A stretch of DNA of 64,000 nt from Budorcas taxicolor (Eukaryota > Chordata > Mammalia > Artiodactyla > Bovidae): the NCBI RefSeq assembly GCF_023091745.1, contig NC_068910.1, forward strand, positions 42,147,272 to 42,211,271. Reading direction: 5' to 3'. Below the pieces are notes generated by a model. The model was not told where the DNA came from, searched no databases, and saw nothing but the letters and a program-made list of their open reading frames with translations. Within the stretch, counting starts at the first letter, position 1. Each line of letters starts with the position of its first letter. Both the position numbers and the translations under genes were made by a program. Positions 33,591 to 44,215 of this stretch are shown piece after piece.

Positions 33591-35045
33591 GTAGAACAAA
33601 TATTTCACTAAAATACATTCAACTTTATCCTGAGGTTTCCTGTATCACCAGGCACAGCAGGCCAGCACCCCAGGGAATACATGCCCCTGGGCTAGAGAAG
33701 TATAGCCTTGGGCGAACACTACCACTTTCAAATGTTTTCACTCTTCCGTCCCATACAAACTTCTTTTTCTTTGCTTAGATTCCACAAAGGAGCAGTTTAG
33801 ACTCTAAAGACTAAGAAGGACAAGAGAAAGAAGCGTTTTATCCTGTGCATTTGGGTTAATGCTGGCCCTCTGGTTGAGAAATGCCCTGGACACTCTTACA
33901 CACAAAATGTTTTTAAATTTTAAAGAGTTAGTACATCAGCACAAAGAATATTTACCATTTTTAGAGGTGTTTTTTTTTTTTTTTTTGTTTCCTTCAGGGC
34001 TAATACACTGTCATTCAAGAGCCTCTAAGTTGCCTGAAGCATCAGCTTTCACTTTTCCATATAATTTATGCAAGAAAAAACAAAAAGATAGATGTCCTCC
34101 CAACCTGACCTTCCTCACAATGTTGACAATGAACAGTGGACTGTCATCTAGCGGATGAACTAAACACATAAGGGAAGATGGATCAGGTACTGTACTTCTC
34201 CCATTTGAAACTTCTCCCCTTCCCAGCAGTCCTAAAGGCACATGTCAGTTGCACAGTGTGGGCACGATTCTCTGATGCTATTTGTGAGCAAATACTGCCT
34301 TTTCCCAGTCTCTACACCATCAATCTACTTCTGTAGTACTGAAGTTAAGTATAGCCATTAGGAAGAAAGAGACCATTGTGTGATAAATGCAAAGATGCTG
34401 TGGCTTCATGTGATTTATTATCGATGAATGTGAGAGAATATAAAAAATTACATCATTAATTTCATTTCCATTTTAGTAGTTCTGTGGGTTTAGCTGCCTT
34501 GAAAATTCTTCTCATTCTCTCGGGAGAGAGATTTGCAAGACTACAAAATGGCTGAATGTGTTTTAGCATAAGCAATGGAATCGTCCTTATGAAGCAAGTT
34601 CTCTTAGCTGCCGCAGCCCTGATGCCTATAATGATTTGGGGGCAGTGATAGGTGTTTGGGGTCTTCTCTAAATTTATGCATCTCCAGTCTAATAACAGTG
34701 TCATTATACCATCTCACTGATTATACCTAGGTTATCACTTCATCCATTCATATTTAAGCCCATCTGTTCCTTGAAGGGGCTCAGTAATGTTTACATGAGG
34801 AAACACTAATAGCCTGGTTATGCTTTCATATCAGGAAAGCTCTTTTTAATGCTTTCCTTACATTTCAAAACCCAGATTCATAAACTGATCATTTAGCAGG
34901 AGTCATTTTAATATATATTAATTTTACCAATTCCCAAAGATGTCTCAAGGCAGGAATTCCCAATCATATTACAAGTTCTTGCTCTATCTCAGCATAACTG
35001 GCAGAGAAGTATCTTGTACAAAGCAAAGAGGTGATAACATTAGCT
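33591..35045. other. Unassigned DNA with poly-T
   Basis: Includes a 17-T run (33970-33986) ahead of a 'ccttcag', which mimics a splice acceptor, but no coding exon follows. The 34440-34720 block looks free of repeats. No gene is recognised. Confidence 0.45.
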
Positions 35046-35285
35046 TCAACTTATTGGTTTATCATGAACTCAGCACTGCTCCTAGACTTCTACAAACATC
35101 TAATTTCATCATCTGCACAGCTCTGTGGTAGAGATGATTATTAGTGTTTACCTTACATAGAAAACAACAACCAAAAATTTAAGTTGTCTAAGATGATCCA
35201 TCTGTTAAATGGCAGAGTCCTGCTCTGGAGTCCAGTGTTTAGATTCAGAGTGTACGCTTTTAACTGTAGTACCACAATGCCTCAG
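35046..35285 (-). mobile_element. MIR SINE, near full length
   Basis: MIR complement: 'tctaatttcatcatctgcac', 'agctctgtggtagagatg', 'ccatctgttaaatggcagag' and 'gtccagtgtttagattcag'. Confidence 0.82.
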
Positions 35286-35799
35286 ATAAACATATTTAAG
35301 AAAAACTATGTTTTGAAATCCCCTAATTTTTCGTCCTGTTATTTCCTGTGGCTATTTTGAAGCAGGGGACAGAATCAGTAGAGGAGTACATATTTTTGAT
35401 CATCAGCCTGGCATCATTTTTCCTCCCTTCTTCCTTTCAAAATAATCATTTTCTCAGGAATCCACTCTGTTTCTATAACTCCATCTTCATCTCCAGAAGT
35501 GATCCTTGATTAGTCAAAGCAAATTTTGGTACTCCTGCTCTCCATAATGGTGAGTGGATTTCCAGCTTGAGCCAATCTGCCCTGGAAATTTTCCTGGTAA
35601 TCATCACTGGTCCAGGGGTGGGCTCTACATGTAAGGCAGTATAGTAAGACTGAAGAGAAGAACCTTTATCCCATGGTAGGGAGATGGATTATCTCTCTTC
35701 TGCTAGAAAAAGCAGCACCTTGCCCATCTTACAATTATGAAGAAACCCAAGCTGAAAGCAAGATTGAAACAGAGGAAAGAGGAGTCCAAAGGACAGTAT
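35286..35799. other. Unassigned non-coding DNA
   Basis: No recognised gene or repeat. The last 10 bases are the left copy of the following SINE's TSD. Confidence 0.5.
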
Positions 35800-36028
35800 A
35801 ATCCAAATATTGCTCAGTCATGTCCAACTCTTTGTGACCCCATGGACTGTAGCCCACCAGGCTCATCTGTCCATGGGATCTTCCAGGCAAGAATATTAGA
35901 GTGGGTTGCCATTTCCTTCTCCAGGGGAATGTTCCCGACCCAGGGAACATTCACAGAACCCCCATAGAACCCACCTCTCCTGCATCGTAGGTGGATCCTT
36001 TACCTGCTGGACCATCTTGGAAGCCCAG
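35800..36028 (-). mobile_element. Bov-tA SINE with TSD
   Basis: Full Bov-tA complement, the head at the right ('catcttggaagccc'). An exact 10-bp TSD, AGGACAGTAT, lies at 35790-35799 and 36029-36038. A local duplication of 'cccagggaacattc' is seen near 35940. Confidence 0.96.
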
Positions 36029-36038
36029 AGGACAGTAT

Positions 36039-36369
36039 GGAAAGAGCCAAATCCCAAGTCACTGAGGCCTGACCACATACCTCTTTCTGGGAATCTAAGC
36101 AAGACTTTCCATTCTACTTAAGTCAATTTGAGTTAACAGTTTCTTCATAGTCAAATGCATCCTGATAACACAGATAGCCACTCACCTGGTGTGATTTCAG
36201 GGGCACTGAATGGCAGATTGCATTCATGCATCACAACTACCTTCTGCTATGGCACCTGAAGTGCCTTTAAATCCAGTCTCTTCTGCAATAATGCTGTCAG
36301 CTTTGTCAAAGTAACACCTTATTCACAAGGGATACTTAAGTGCATCTGGTCCACAGCCTAGTGTAAGCC
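36039..36369. other. Unassigned non-coding DNA
   Basis: No recognised gene or repeat. Confidence 0.5.
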
Positions 36370-36650
36370 AGCTCTGCTCAGACCCCACCCCCTTATTCTC
36401 CAACTTCACCATACCCTTCCCCACCCTTTGCCACACTGCCTTGCTCTCAGGTCTCCCAAATCGCTTCTGCCCCCTTCTGCTTCAAGCCTTTGCTGCCACC
36501 ATTCCCTCCACAGACACACACATGCACATATCCGTGACTGCTCTCAGCTTTCTTAGCTCAGCTTAGTATTTCTTCAGGGAAAACTTTCCTGGTTTCTCTT
36601 GTCTAGATCAAATCTCCCTGTGAACCAGTCTCTGGGCAACACTGTAGCAG
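36370..36650 (+). mobile_element. L2 LINE fragment
   Basis: L2 3' region in sense, decayed: 'gcttcaagcctttgctgcc' and 'agtatttcttcagggaaaac' with 'tttcctggtttctc', corresponding to the L2 'cacctcctcagagaggccttccc' block. Confidence 0.55.
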
Positions 36651-36989
36651 AGACTGTTTCTTGCTTTCCTATGACTGCTCTCGCCTTCCAACGCAAAAGT
36701 AGAGCCCCAGATTTTTAACTGTGTGCACAGCTGACTAAAATAAAGACTACACATCTTGCCTTCTTTAGAGGCATCTGCAGCTCAGATGTCATAGCTGATG
36801 CTAATGGTGCCTGGTCTGTGTCACCTCACTAGTCATCATTCCAGCACATTCCAACCTCATCTTACTGAAAGCACTGGATACTCACTGCCTTAAGGGCATG
36901 AGCCTAGGGCTGGCTGGAAATGACTGGGAGTTATAGAGCCAGAAGCAGCCTTCAGTCAAGAAAAGATTAGCATAGGAGTATAAACACCT

Positions 36990-37215
36990 CAGCTTCCTCA
37001 GCCAGTGGTGGTATAGCTCTGAAGTATGTTCCATATCATCTCCTGGAGCCCCCTTTGGTATTCAGCCTCAGGGATCCACACTGGTGACCAGTTCTAGAAA
37101 TTTTCATTATTACCATCCTCCCTTCCTTACTTCCCCACAACCCCGACAATGCTTTCTGGGATTATCTTCCAAACAACCAGTCATCAGTCCCTGTCTCAAG
37201 GTTTGCGTCTAGAGA
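36990..37215 (+). mobile_element. Unnamed old interspersed repeat, copy 1
   Basis: Ends with a 'ctgggattatcttccaaac ... ctgtctcaaggtttgc ... aatccagtctaagata' pattern that is shared, in diverged form, with 47170-47325. The AAYCTAAGAYA-like ending recalls old LTR termini; the family is not assigned. Confidence 0.4.
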
Positions 37216-37239
37216 AATCCAGTCTAAGATACAGTACTC

Positions 37240-37402
37240 TCTCCCCACAAAGGCTTCCCTGATCCTCCCAAGCTAAATATGGTCACCTATCTGTTCTGAA
37301 CCCATTTACAATCATTTTGTATCTGTCTTATGACATTTTTATCGTTTCCCATTTTCCTGGCTCATCTCCTCGATGAGAATCTAAATTCTTTTGAGTATCA
37401 AA
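37240..37402 (+). mobile_element. L2 LINE 3' region
   Basis: Sense L2: 'aaaggcttccctgatcctcc', 'atctgtcttatgacattttt' and 'ctcgatgagaatctaaattc', in L2 order. Confidence 0.75.
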
Positions 37403-37597
37403 CCAAAAGCTCAAGTTCTGGTGTCAGACATATTTCAAACCCCAGGCCCCTTACTATATTCTCTCTGGGTTTGTTTCCTCATCAATAGAATAAAATAACA
37501 GTGACACTTAACTTTTAGTGTTTGGGGGAAGGATTTAATTAGGTAACCCATGTAAAGCATTTAGCAAAATGACTGATACAAGTTATGATGCCACCAA
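37403..37597 (+). mobile_element. MIR SINE
   Basis: Sense MIR: 'agttctggtgtcagacatat', 'tttcctcatcaatagaataa' and 'catgtaaagcatttagcaa'. Truncated at the right by a Bov-tA piece. Confidence 0.87.
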
Positions 37598-37599
37598 TG

Positions 37600-37668
37600 T
37601 TGGCCTGGAAGGCTACAGTCCATAGGGTCATATAGAGTCAGACGTGGCTGAAATGACCTAGCACACAC
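37600..37668 (+). mobile_element. Bov-tA SINE 3' fragment
   Basis: Only the tail: 'gaaggctacagtccataggg' to 'gacctagcacacacac'. Confidence 0.85.
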
Positions 37669-37689
37669 ACACCACATTACTGGTATTAT

Positions 37690-37800
37690 TAGTATTTGTG
37701 ATAATCATGGCATACCCTACAGCACATAGTACACCATCTATTCAACACGTATTAATAGTAAATACTAAATTGATATTTGTTAATTAAATAATAAATGATG
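37690..37800 (+). mobile_element. Possible L2 or MIR 3' tail
   Basis: 'ctacagcacatagtaca' and 'gatatttgttaattaaataa' recall the shared L2/MIR 3' ends. Short and uncertain. Confidence 0.4.
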
Positions 37801-38139
37801 AGATAGAGTAGTGCATTCTGGTTTCATAATCGTCGCTAAGCCTTGATTCAGCCAGAGGATTTTTACAGCACACACAACAGAAGTACTGATAAACCACTCG
37901 ATGCTTCAGATTTCTCACAGAAGTAAATATAAACTACAAGTGACCTTCCATCTGTTGCATGAGCAATATTCATTCCATTGTCATTTTCCTGAGAAGCTTA
38001 AAGGCACAAATGCATGTGTTAGCTACCTGTCCTCTCCTTTGATCTATTCAAGATGAGTTCAAAGGGATGAGTGTAAAGAGGCGCTACACTTTGCACGTCT
38101 ATATGGAGAGAGGATTTGGAGGCAATGCAGAAGTATGAT
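37801..38139. other. Unassigned non-coding DNA
   Basis: No recognised gene or repeat. Confidence 0.5.
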
Positions 38140-38800
38140 GCATCATTCTCCAAGCCACCCTCTGTATCGTGCCAGAGTGGCCCTCATAAACCAAAGCTGA
38201 CCAGTTACCCCTCAGTAAGATATTCTCAATAGCTCCCAATATCTTACTCCAAAACATGGCTTACAAGGTAGTACATGCCAGCCCCTCCAGACACATCACC
38301 CCAGCAGGACGACTCTAACCAAGTGAAGCTTCCTGTGATTCCTCTGAAGACTGTCGGCTACTTATGTGCCGTTGCCCATACTGACTTCTCTGTCAGGAAT
38401 GCCCGTTTCATCCCTGCTGTTTTTTTAGGGGTGGGTGGTGGGAGCAGCTGGGTTTCCCAGGAGGCGCTAGTGGTAAAGAACCCAGCTGCCAGTGCAGGAG
38501 ATGTGAGAGACGTGGATTCAATCCCTGGGTGAGGAAGATTCCTGGGAGGAGGGCACGGCAACCTACTTCAGTTTTCTTGTCTGGAGAATCTGATGGACAG
38601 AGGAGCTTGGCAACCTGTGGTCCACAGAGTCACAAAGAGCTGGACTGAAATGACTTAGCACGCACACATGCACACACAATGACAGCTGGCAAATTACCTA
38701 CTTAGCTTCCAGGACTCAGCTTAACCTCCAGCAAGAAGACTTTCCTATCTCAAAACCCACTCATCCAGTAAAGCTGATCATTTCCTTGGAAGCTTTTCCC
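38140..38800 (+). mobile_element. L2 LINE, split by Bov-tA
   Basis: Sense L2 on both sides of the SINE at 38448-38668. The left part has 'ctcaatagctcccaatatc', 'acatggcttacaaggtagt' and 'ttctctgtcaggaatgccc'; the right part has 'caggactcagcttaacctcc'. These follow the L2 order near its 3' end. Confidence 0.78.
38448..38668 (+). mobile_element. Bov-tA SINE, nested in L2
   Basis: Full-length sense Bov-tA with 'gggtttcccaggaggcgcta' head and a 'cttagcacgcacacatgcac' tail. It carries several changes, so it is not among the youngest copies. Confidence 0.95.
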
Positions 38801-39165
38801 TCAAAAGTTGTGTGTTAGGATGAGAGATGATATAGAGGACTCATGTTCTGCAATATCCAGAGGGTATACACCAGAAAGAAAGAATTCGGAGTTCCTGCAA
38901 AACTCAAACATATCTGGCATCCAAATCAAAGTATATTCTCCATTGTTCCCATGGGGATCCTTTTCTGATCAAACACTGCCCACTTTAGATGGGGCATCCC
39001 CAAGTCACTTCTCCCTTCATTACTTGCTGTGAGAATCTACCCCTTTGCCCTTATACAAGTTTATGGCTCCATCAAACCATCCCATCATCCTCTGTTTGAG
39101 ACAAGGAAGACCTCTGCCTCAGGCATCCAAGGCTGAAATGACTGAGATTCACATTTACAAGACAA
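38801..39165. other. Unassigned non-coding DNA
   Basis: No recognised gene. A weak L2-like phrase lies near 39000. Confidence 0.45.
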
Positions 39166-39352
39166 ACTCTCTTTTGAATCATTGAGCAAGTTACTTAATG
39201 TGACTTAGGCTCCTTAACTATAAAGAAAATAATGAAAGGCCCTATTCCATGAAGAAGTTATGAGTCTAAAAAGGTAACATAAAGCATTTATAAGAGTACC
39301 TGATACATAAGTGCTCAGTTAAGGTTAGTTCTTATTTGTTTTAACAATAATA
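39166..39352 (+). mobile_element. MIR SINE
   Basis: Sense MIR: 'tgagcaagttacttaatgtg', 'taaagaaaataatgaaagg', 'cataaagcatttataagag' and 'gatacataagtgctcagtta'. Confidence 0.87.
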
Positions 39353-39544
39353 ATAATATTAGCCATATTACTAGAAATAACGATCACCTTTCACATGATA
39401 ACTTCCCAGGGTCATTATGCTAGAAGACCCTCCACCTCCATCAAGGAGTAAGATGGAAAGGAATGAAAATGCACAAGGACAAGACTACCTTGAACCACAC
39501 ATTTATTTGTTAATACAGGTGTTCTATTCCTCTTCCCTCCACGC

Positions 39545-39648
39545 ATCCAATAAACTGTGAACATCCTGAAGGAAAGATCTATGTCAGGCTTCTAGTTGTG
39601 TCTCTAGTCCAGAGCAGGGGCTCAGTTAATGCCTGCTTCATTTTATAG
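39545..39648 (+). mobile_element. L2 LINE 3' end
   Basis: Sense L2: 'aaactgtgaacatcctgaag', 'agttgtgtctctagtccag' and 'ggggctcagttaatgcctg'. Confidence 0.68.
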
Positions 39649-39754
39649 GAAAACCTAGACCACAACTTGCATCCACCTAGCACTGGCACTACTTGACAAA
39701 TTCCAGGATAAATAAAGGCTGAAGCCCCTGGTTATATGTTGATTATGGGTTATA

Positions 39755-39885
39755 TTGGAGAAGGAAATAGCAACCTATGCCAGTATTCTTTCCTGGAAAG
39801 TCCCAGGGACAGAGGAGCCTGGTGAGCTACAGTCCATGGAGTCACTAGAGTTGGACACGACTGAGTAACTAAATCACCACCATCA
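39755..39885 (+). mobile_element. Bov-tA SINE 3' part
   Basis: Sense, headless: 'ttggagaaggaaatagcaac' through 'cccagggacagaggagcc' to 'gttggacacgactgag'. Confidence 0.93.
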
Positions 39886-39987
39886 GGCGTTATACGTCAA
39901 GTTCTTTCCGGCTAGTGTTTTATTACTATCCCCCATTTTCACAGAAGCACGGAGAATGTTTAAACAACATGTAAAGAATTTAACTTT

Positions 39988-40178
39988 AAAAAATTTTTTT
40001 ATTTATTTTAATTGGATAAGAAAGCTGTGATACATATACACGATGGAGTATTACACAGCCATTAAAAAAGAATACATTTGAATCAGTTCTAATGAGATGG
40101 GTGAAACTGGAGCCTATTATACAGAGTGAAGTAAGCCAGAAAGAAAAACACCAATGCAGTATACTAATGTATATATAT
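39988..40178. mobile_element. Short L1 insertion with 5' inversion
   Basis: The insertion is bracketed by an exact 13-bp TSD AGAATTTAACTTT (39975-39987 and 40179-40191). Its left 25-30 bases are the L1 3' end and poly-A in complement ('tttatttattttaattgg'). From about 40016 the sequence is ruminant L1 ORF2 end in the opposite, sense orientation: 'aagaaagctgtgatacatat', 'agcctattatacagagtgaa', 'caatgcagtatactaatg'. Two pieces in opposite orientation inside one TSD are the mark of twin priming. Confidence 0.92.
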
Positions 40179-40264
40179 AGAATTTAACTTTTTATTGAGA
40201 AATGGATTTGGTATTCAATTATGAGTCTGCAAAATCTCAACTCTTCCATGGGCATCTTCTCATT

Positions 40265-40338
40265 AGATTTGGGACCAAGAAGAATACCCAGAACAAAGTA
40301 GGTGCTCAAAATAGATATTTGTTGAGTGGATCCCCAGG
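40265..40338 (+). mobile_element. L2 LINE 3' end
   Basis: 'gtaggtgctcaaaatagat' and 'atttgttgagtgga' match the L2 3' terminus in sense. Confidence 0.6.
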
Positions 40339-41875
40339 AGACACTATGCATTCTACAAGACTTGCAAACTAGGAGGTCAGAAAAGCAGGAGAACTGAGGT
40401 TTCCAGAAATGGGTTATCTACACAGTGATTATGCATACCCCCAACACAAAGGGAAAGTTTAGGAAACCAACTGGAGCCTAATAGCTGAAGAGCCAATACA
40501 TGTATCTCACCACAAGCCAGATGCCGTGGACAATTTCTGACTCTAGTTCTTTTCTAGAACACATTAATTTATTTCTGTAAATTTACTTTTTCTTTCTTGA
40601 AGAAAAACTTTAAAAGTGCACAAGGACTATACAAGAATTAAAAAAAGATATCAAAGTTTATCTTCTAAAACTACAGAGTAAAAAATAATGAAAAAACTGT
40701 AAAACACCTCCTCATAAAATAACTTTATGAGCAAATGCAAACTAACACTTATTATAGAATGAGGAATTTTAAGAGGAGAAATGGAAAAGCTTTTAAATCA
40801 AATCCGGCACTCTCGCCTCTGATTCATACCTTAACGGAACCATGTAATACATGATAGATAAGGAGGCAAAACGATATGCAGACTCATTCAGAAGCCACTG
40901 GAAGGCTCTGAAGTCATTTCAGAGGCCAGTATGTTGATATAAAAGGTAAGACTATGAAACAACTGGAACCAGATAAATGCAGGTAGGTTTCTCCTCATTT
41001 AGCCAGAAGAATTTAGCTTTATTATTTTAGCTGAACCAGACACAACTCTACACCAGACTTTGCCTCTTCTTTTTCTTTTTTTTTTTTTTTTTCAGCTTTC
41101 TTTATGGATAGGTAGGGGAGTGAGGGCTAAGCACTAGGAATATTCTCAAGGAAAAGGGTGATCACAGTAGGTCTGGTTCTGAAAACAGTATTGAATCCTT
41201 GAAAGTGTATTAGCAGAAGGGACAGGCAAAAGCAAACCTGTGCTTGGGGAATATTCCTGAAGCAGCACTGGACACAGAGGATTGAAGAAAAGAGATATTG
41301 AAAGAGATGGATTTGATAGACATCAAGAAAGAGAAATTGGTAGAAGTTAGTGACTGACTGGCTTGGGCTAGAGAAGGAAGAGTTACGGGTTTGTGTGCTT
41401 ACATGCATGGCAATGATGACAGAGCTATAAAATTTATTTATAAAATTCATACCTCAGGGTTTAATGTAGGTCACTTTGGTTATTTAAAAAGCTATTGGCA
41501 CAGCAAGAAGTCAACCTGAAAGGCAGAAAATTAAACACATTTCCTTCAAGGAGAAAGTGGAGAGCTGGTAAATGAAAAGATAATTAAACTTATATATTGA
41601 GAGAAAAGAACTTTTTAATTGTAGGAATCAAATAATTGGCAGTTGTGTTTATGTTTCAATATGATTTTTTAAAACACACTTAATTTAGTGAACCAAAAAG
41701 ATAAACGTTAACATCCACTTAAAACCATCACATAGATTTATTTTAAATTGGCAGTTTTACTGTAAAATAGAAATTATCTTGAAGATTGTGGTAAATTTCT
41801 ATAAATTAAAAAAATCTGTGTATAACCTTCATACTTTTTGAGAGATCAGGCCCCTAAGGATATTACTTTTAAATT
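40339..41875. other. Unassigned non-coding DNA with poly-T
   Basis: Holds a 17-T run (41076-41092). A 107-codon minus-strand frame (41127-41450) has no recognisable domain. No repeat is confidently seen. Confidence 0.45.
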
Positions 41876-42525
41876 AGGATATGATTACAGGTCCATTTAT
41901 CTTGTACAATTCCAACCCATGATCATTTTTCTGGTACTGTTCATCTCAAACTTGAGCAGCCATCTTTGGAAGTACCCACCCAGCCACATCCATGTTTTCT
42001 GAGAACTAATCTCCCCTTTACCAAATGAATGAATATAGCCATGGGTGTGCCCTGTGACTCAACCTCTTGGTCACAGCTGATTGGGCCAGAGATAGTCAGA
42101 TGACCAATGTGGAGCCAATCAAGAATTCTCTCAAGATATTAGGCACTTGGGTCAGAATAGACTGGAACATTTGGCTATAGGAGGGGTCTTGTAAAAAGAT
42201 GTGGATTTGGTAGCCAAAGGGACCATTTGGGGAGTAGCTGTGATGGTCTGTGTGCAAATGAAGAAGCAGCTACCTTTCTTCTTCTGAAAGTAAATGCTGA
42301 AAAGAGAAGAGACAGAGAGCTTACAGCTGCAGAGGGAGATGGAGATCGAACTTCCTTTGGCTTCTGGAGGCACACCTGTGTTGCAGGAGACCAAGTGCCT
42401 ACACTGTCTGTGTTTGAACACTCTGAGAAATCCAAAGAGTTGATTTGGCTATGATAACCCTTAGACCCGAGGGACAGAGCTTATCAAATAAACAAAGACT
42501 TTGCAACAATATAAGGTAATTATAC
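41876..42525 (+). mobile_element. Possible ancient LTR or other old repeat
   Basis: A style typical of old mammalian LTRs: 'gattgggccagagatagtc', 'ccaatgtggagccaatcaag', then an AATAAA-like region near 42487 ('caaataaacaaag'). The family was not identified, and the limits are approximate. The 75-codon plus frame at 42227-42454 is not considered a gene. Confidence 0.35.
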
Positions 42526-42726
42526 TGGCTTTTTAGAGTAGTATATGGAGGTGTCCAAATCTTGATAAGCATCTCTCCTTGACTTCAGCCAGCAACCTTC
42601 CCCATTATTCTGATGCTCTGCTCCTCTGAACTTCTAGTCTTTATACCACAAACCACTAAGTTTGCATATGTTTCCTAGAGTTAGTTAGCTCTTTCATGCT
42701 TACTAGTGAGAAGAGCTTCTCTATGT
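42526..42726. other. Unassigned non-coding DNA
   Basis: No recognised gene or repeat. Confidence 0.5.
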
Positions 42727-42795
42727 TAATTAGTGCACTGATTAGCTTATAATTAGTGTACTAATTAGCTTAATAAATGCACTGATCTAATGAGA
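42727..42795. repeat. 23-bp tandem repeat with TAATTAG motifs, about three units
   Basis: Unit 1 (42727-42749) and unit 2 (42750-42772) differ at two of 23 positions. A third, decayed unit follows to about 42795. Each unit starts TAATTAGTG and ends ATTAGCTTA, giving a cluster of homeodomain-type ATTA/TAAT cores. Confidence 0.88.
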
Positions 42796-43885
42796 AAGGT
42801 GTGCCGTGGGATAATGGTTTCCTAGGGTAACTAATCAGCATTCTGATGTAAAAACCACTACTCATCTAATTGGGTGGGTAAATCAACAATGTGAAAATAT
42901 GGCTTGCATCACTTCCCTCTATCTACTCACTTTTGAGGCTAACATATCACCCTATGGTATCACTAAACCAACCCTAAAAGATAAAGTATCCTCTGCTTTC
43001 ATCTCTTCACACACAAACCACATCTCTCTGGCAATACCCTCAACAATTTACAGATCTTTGATGAATCACAAAATTGGTTAATCATTGTGGGAGCCTTTGT
43101 CAGAAGATATTTCTTACTCCCACACTTCTCAACCAAGTGGAAGATATTTCCACTTCCACTCAACCAAACTGACACAGTCAATCATTACAATGGTATGAGG
43201 TTTCAACATATGCTTATGCCTGTGATTGTGTATTTTTATGATTGTCTAAAATTCTTCAGCAAACACCTTTGTCCTCCTTAACGTCAGAACAGAGGAAAAA
43301 GTCCTTGAAAAAGATGTTCCCATTATCTCTGGTCTCCTGGTTTTGATAGCCTGGTGGTTATATAATCTTTTGAATATTCCGAGGTGCATAATGCATCAAA
43401 CTCTCCGCCTGCCAAAGGAGCATGAGAGACAGATGGTATGTGTGATGAGACTGAAGCAGTGGAGACAGATCTTTCTCAAAGCTGGCTGATGGGGTTGGTG
43501 AACTTACATCAGCATGATGTGCGTTCTTCAAAGAATGCCATGAACCAAGAAATGGAGGATCTGGAAAATCATCCTTCAGTCCTGTACAGCTGCTCATCCA
43601 AGACACAGAGACCCTGGCAGGCTGGGGGCCAACATTGCTGACCCTGTGTTAAGCAGTCTGGAAGGAGGTCCAGAGCCCTGCTAAATTGCTTGCCTCTCAC
43701 ATCTCCAGTGCCTTCTGCTGCTGTATTAAACATTTTGCTCATGTGCTTGTATCACTTTCACTGAATTACTAAATACAACAAGCCTTGTCCCTGTGCTGAG
43801 CCTCTGGGTCAGACTGAAGCCTGAGGAGTCCATCTGACTGGCAGGCATCCTGACTACCTGGGAACTCAAAGATGGGCTGTGAAAA
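42796..43885. other. Unassigned, repeat-poor DNA
   Basis: No recognised gene or repeat. Frames of 60-82 codons on both strands have no domain. Confidence 0.45.
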
Positions 43886-44215
43886 CCAGAGAGAGGGAAG
43901 AAGACAGAAGAGAGAGGGCAGATGTGAAATGTAAGATGAAAAGGATGAGCAGAAGGAAGGGTGAGGAGGAGAGAGGTGAAAGAAGGGACAGCAGGCAAGA
44001 GGGGAGAGGGCAAATGGCAGGGTGAATGTAACCTATGAAATGGGGAGGAGAAAAAGGTGAAAATCGGGAATAAATAAGAGGAAGAAGAAAGAAGGCAGAG
44101 TGATGGCAAAAGATGAAGGTGGAAGATAAAGTAACAAAGGACAGAGAAAATTAGGAAATGTAAGGAAACAGAGTGAAAGGAGCAACAGAGAACAAAGAGA
44201 GGGAAGAAGTCAAGG
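43886..44215. repeat. Purine-rich (GA) low-complexity tract
   Basis: Over 300 bases in which the plus strand is almost all purine, with runs such as 'gagagagggcag' and 'aggaggagagagg'. This explains the 127-codon minus-strand frame (43726-44109), which is Ser/Pro/Leu-rich and not a gene. Confidence 0.85.

Noticed and set aside
33961..34158. Splice-acceptor-like tract: T17 followed by 'ccttcag' and an open frame
   Set aside because: The frame after the AG has no recognisable domain, and there is no downstream donor with matching phase that could be defended. Poly-T runs of this kind occur at several places in the window.
43726..44109. 127-codon minus-strand frame rich in Ser, Pro and Leu
   Set aside because: The openness comes from the purine-rich tract, which lacks stop codons when read as pyrimidines.
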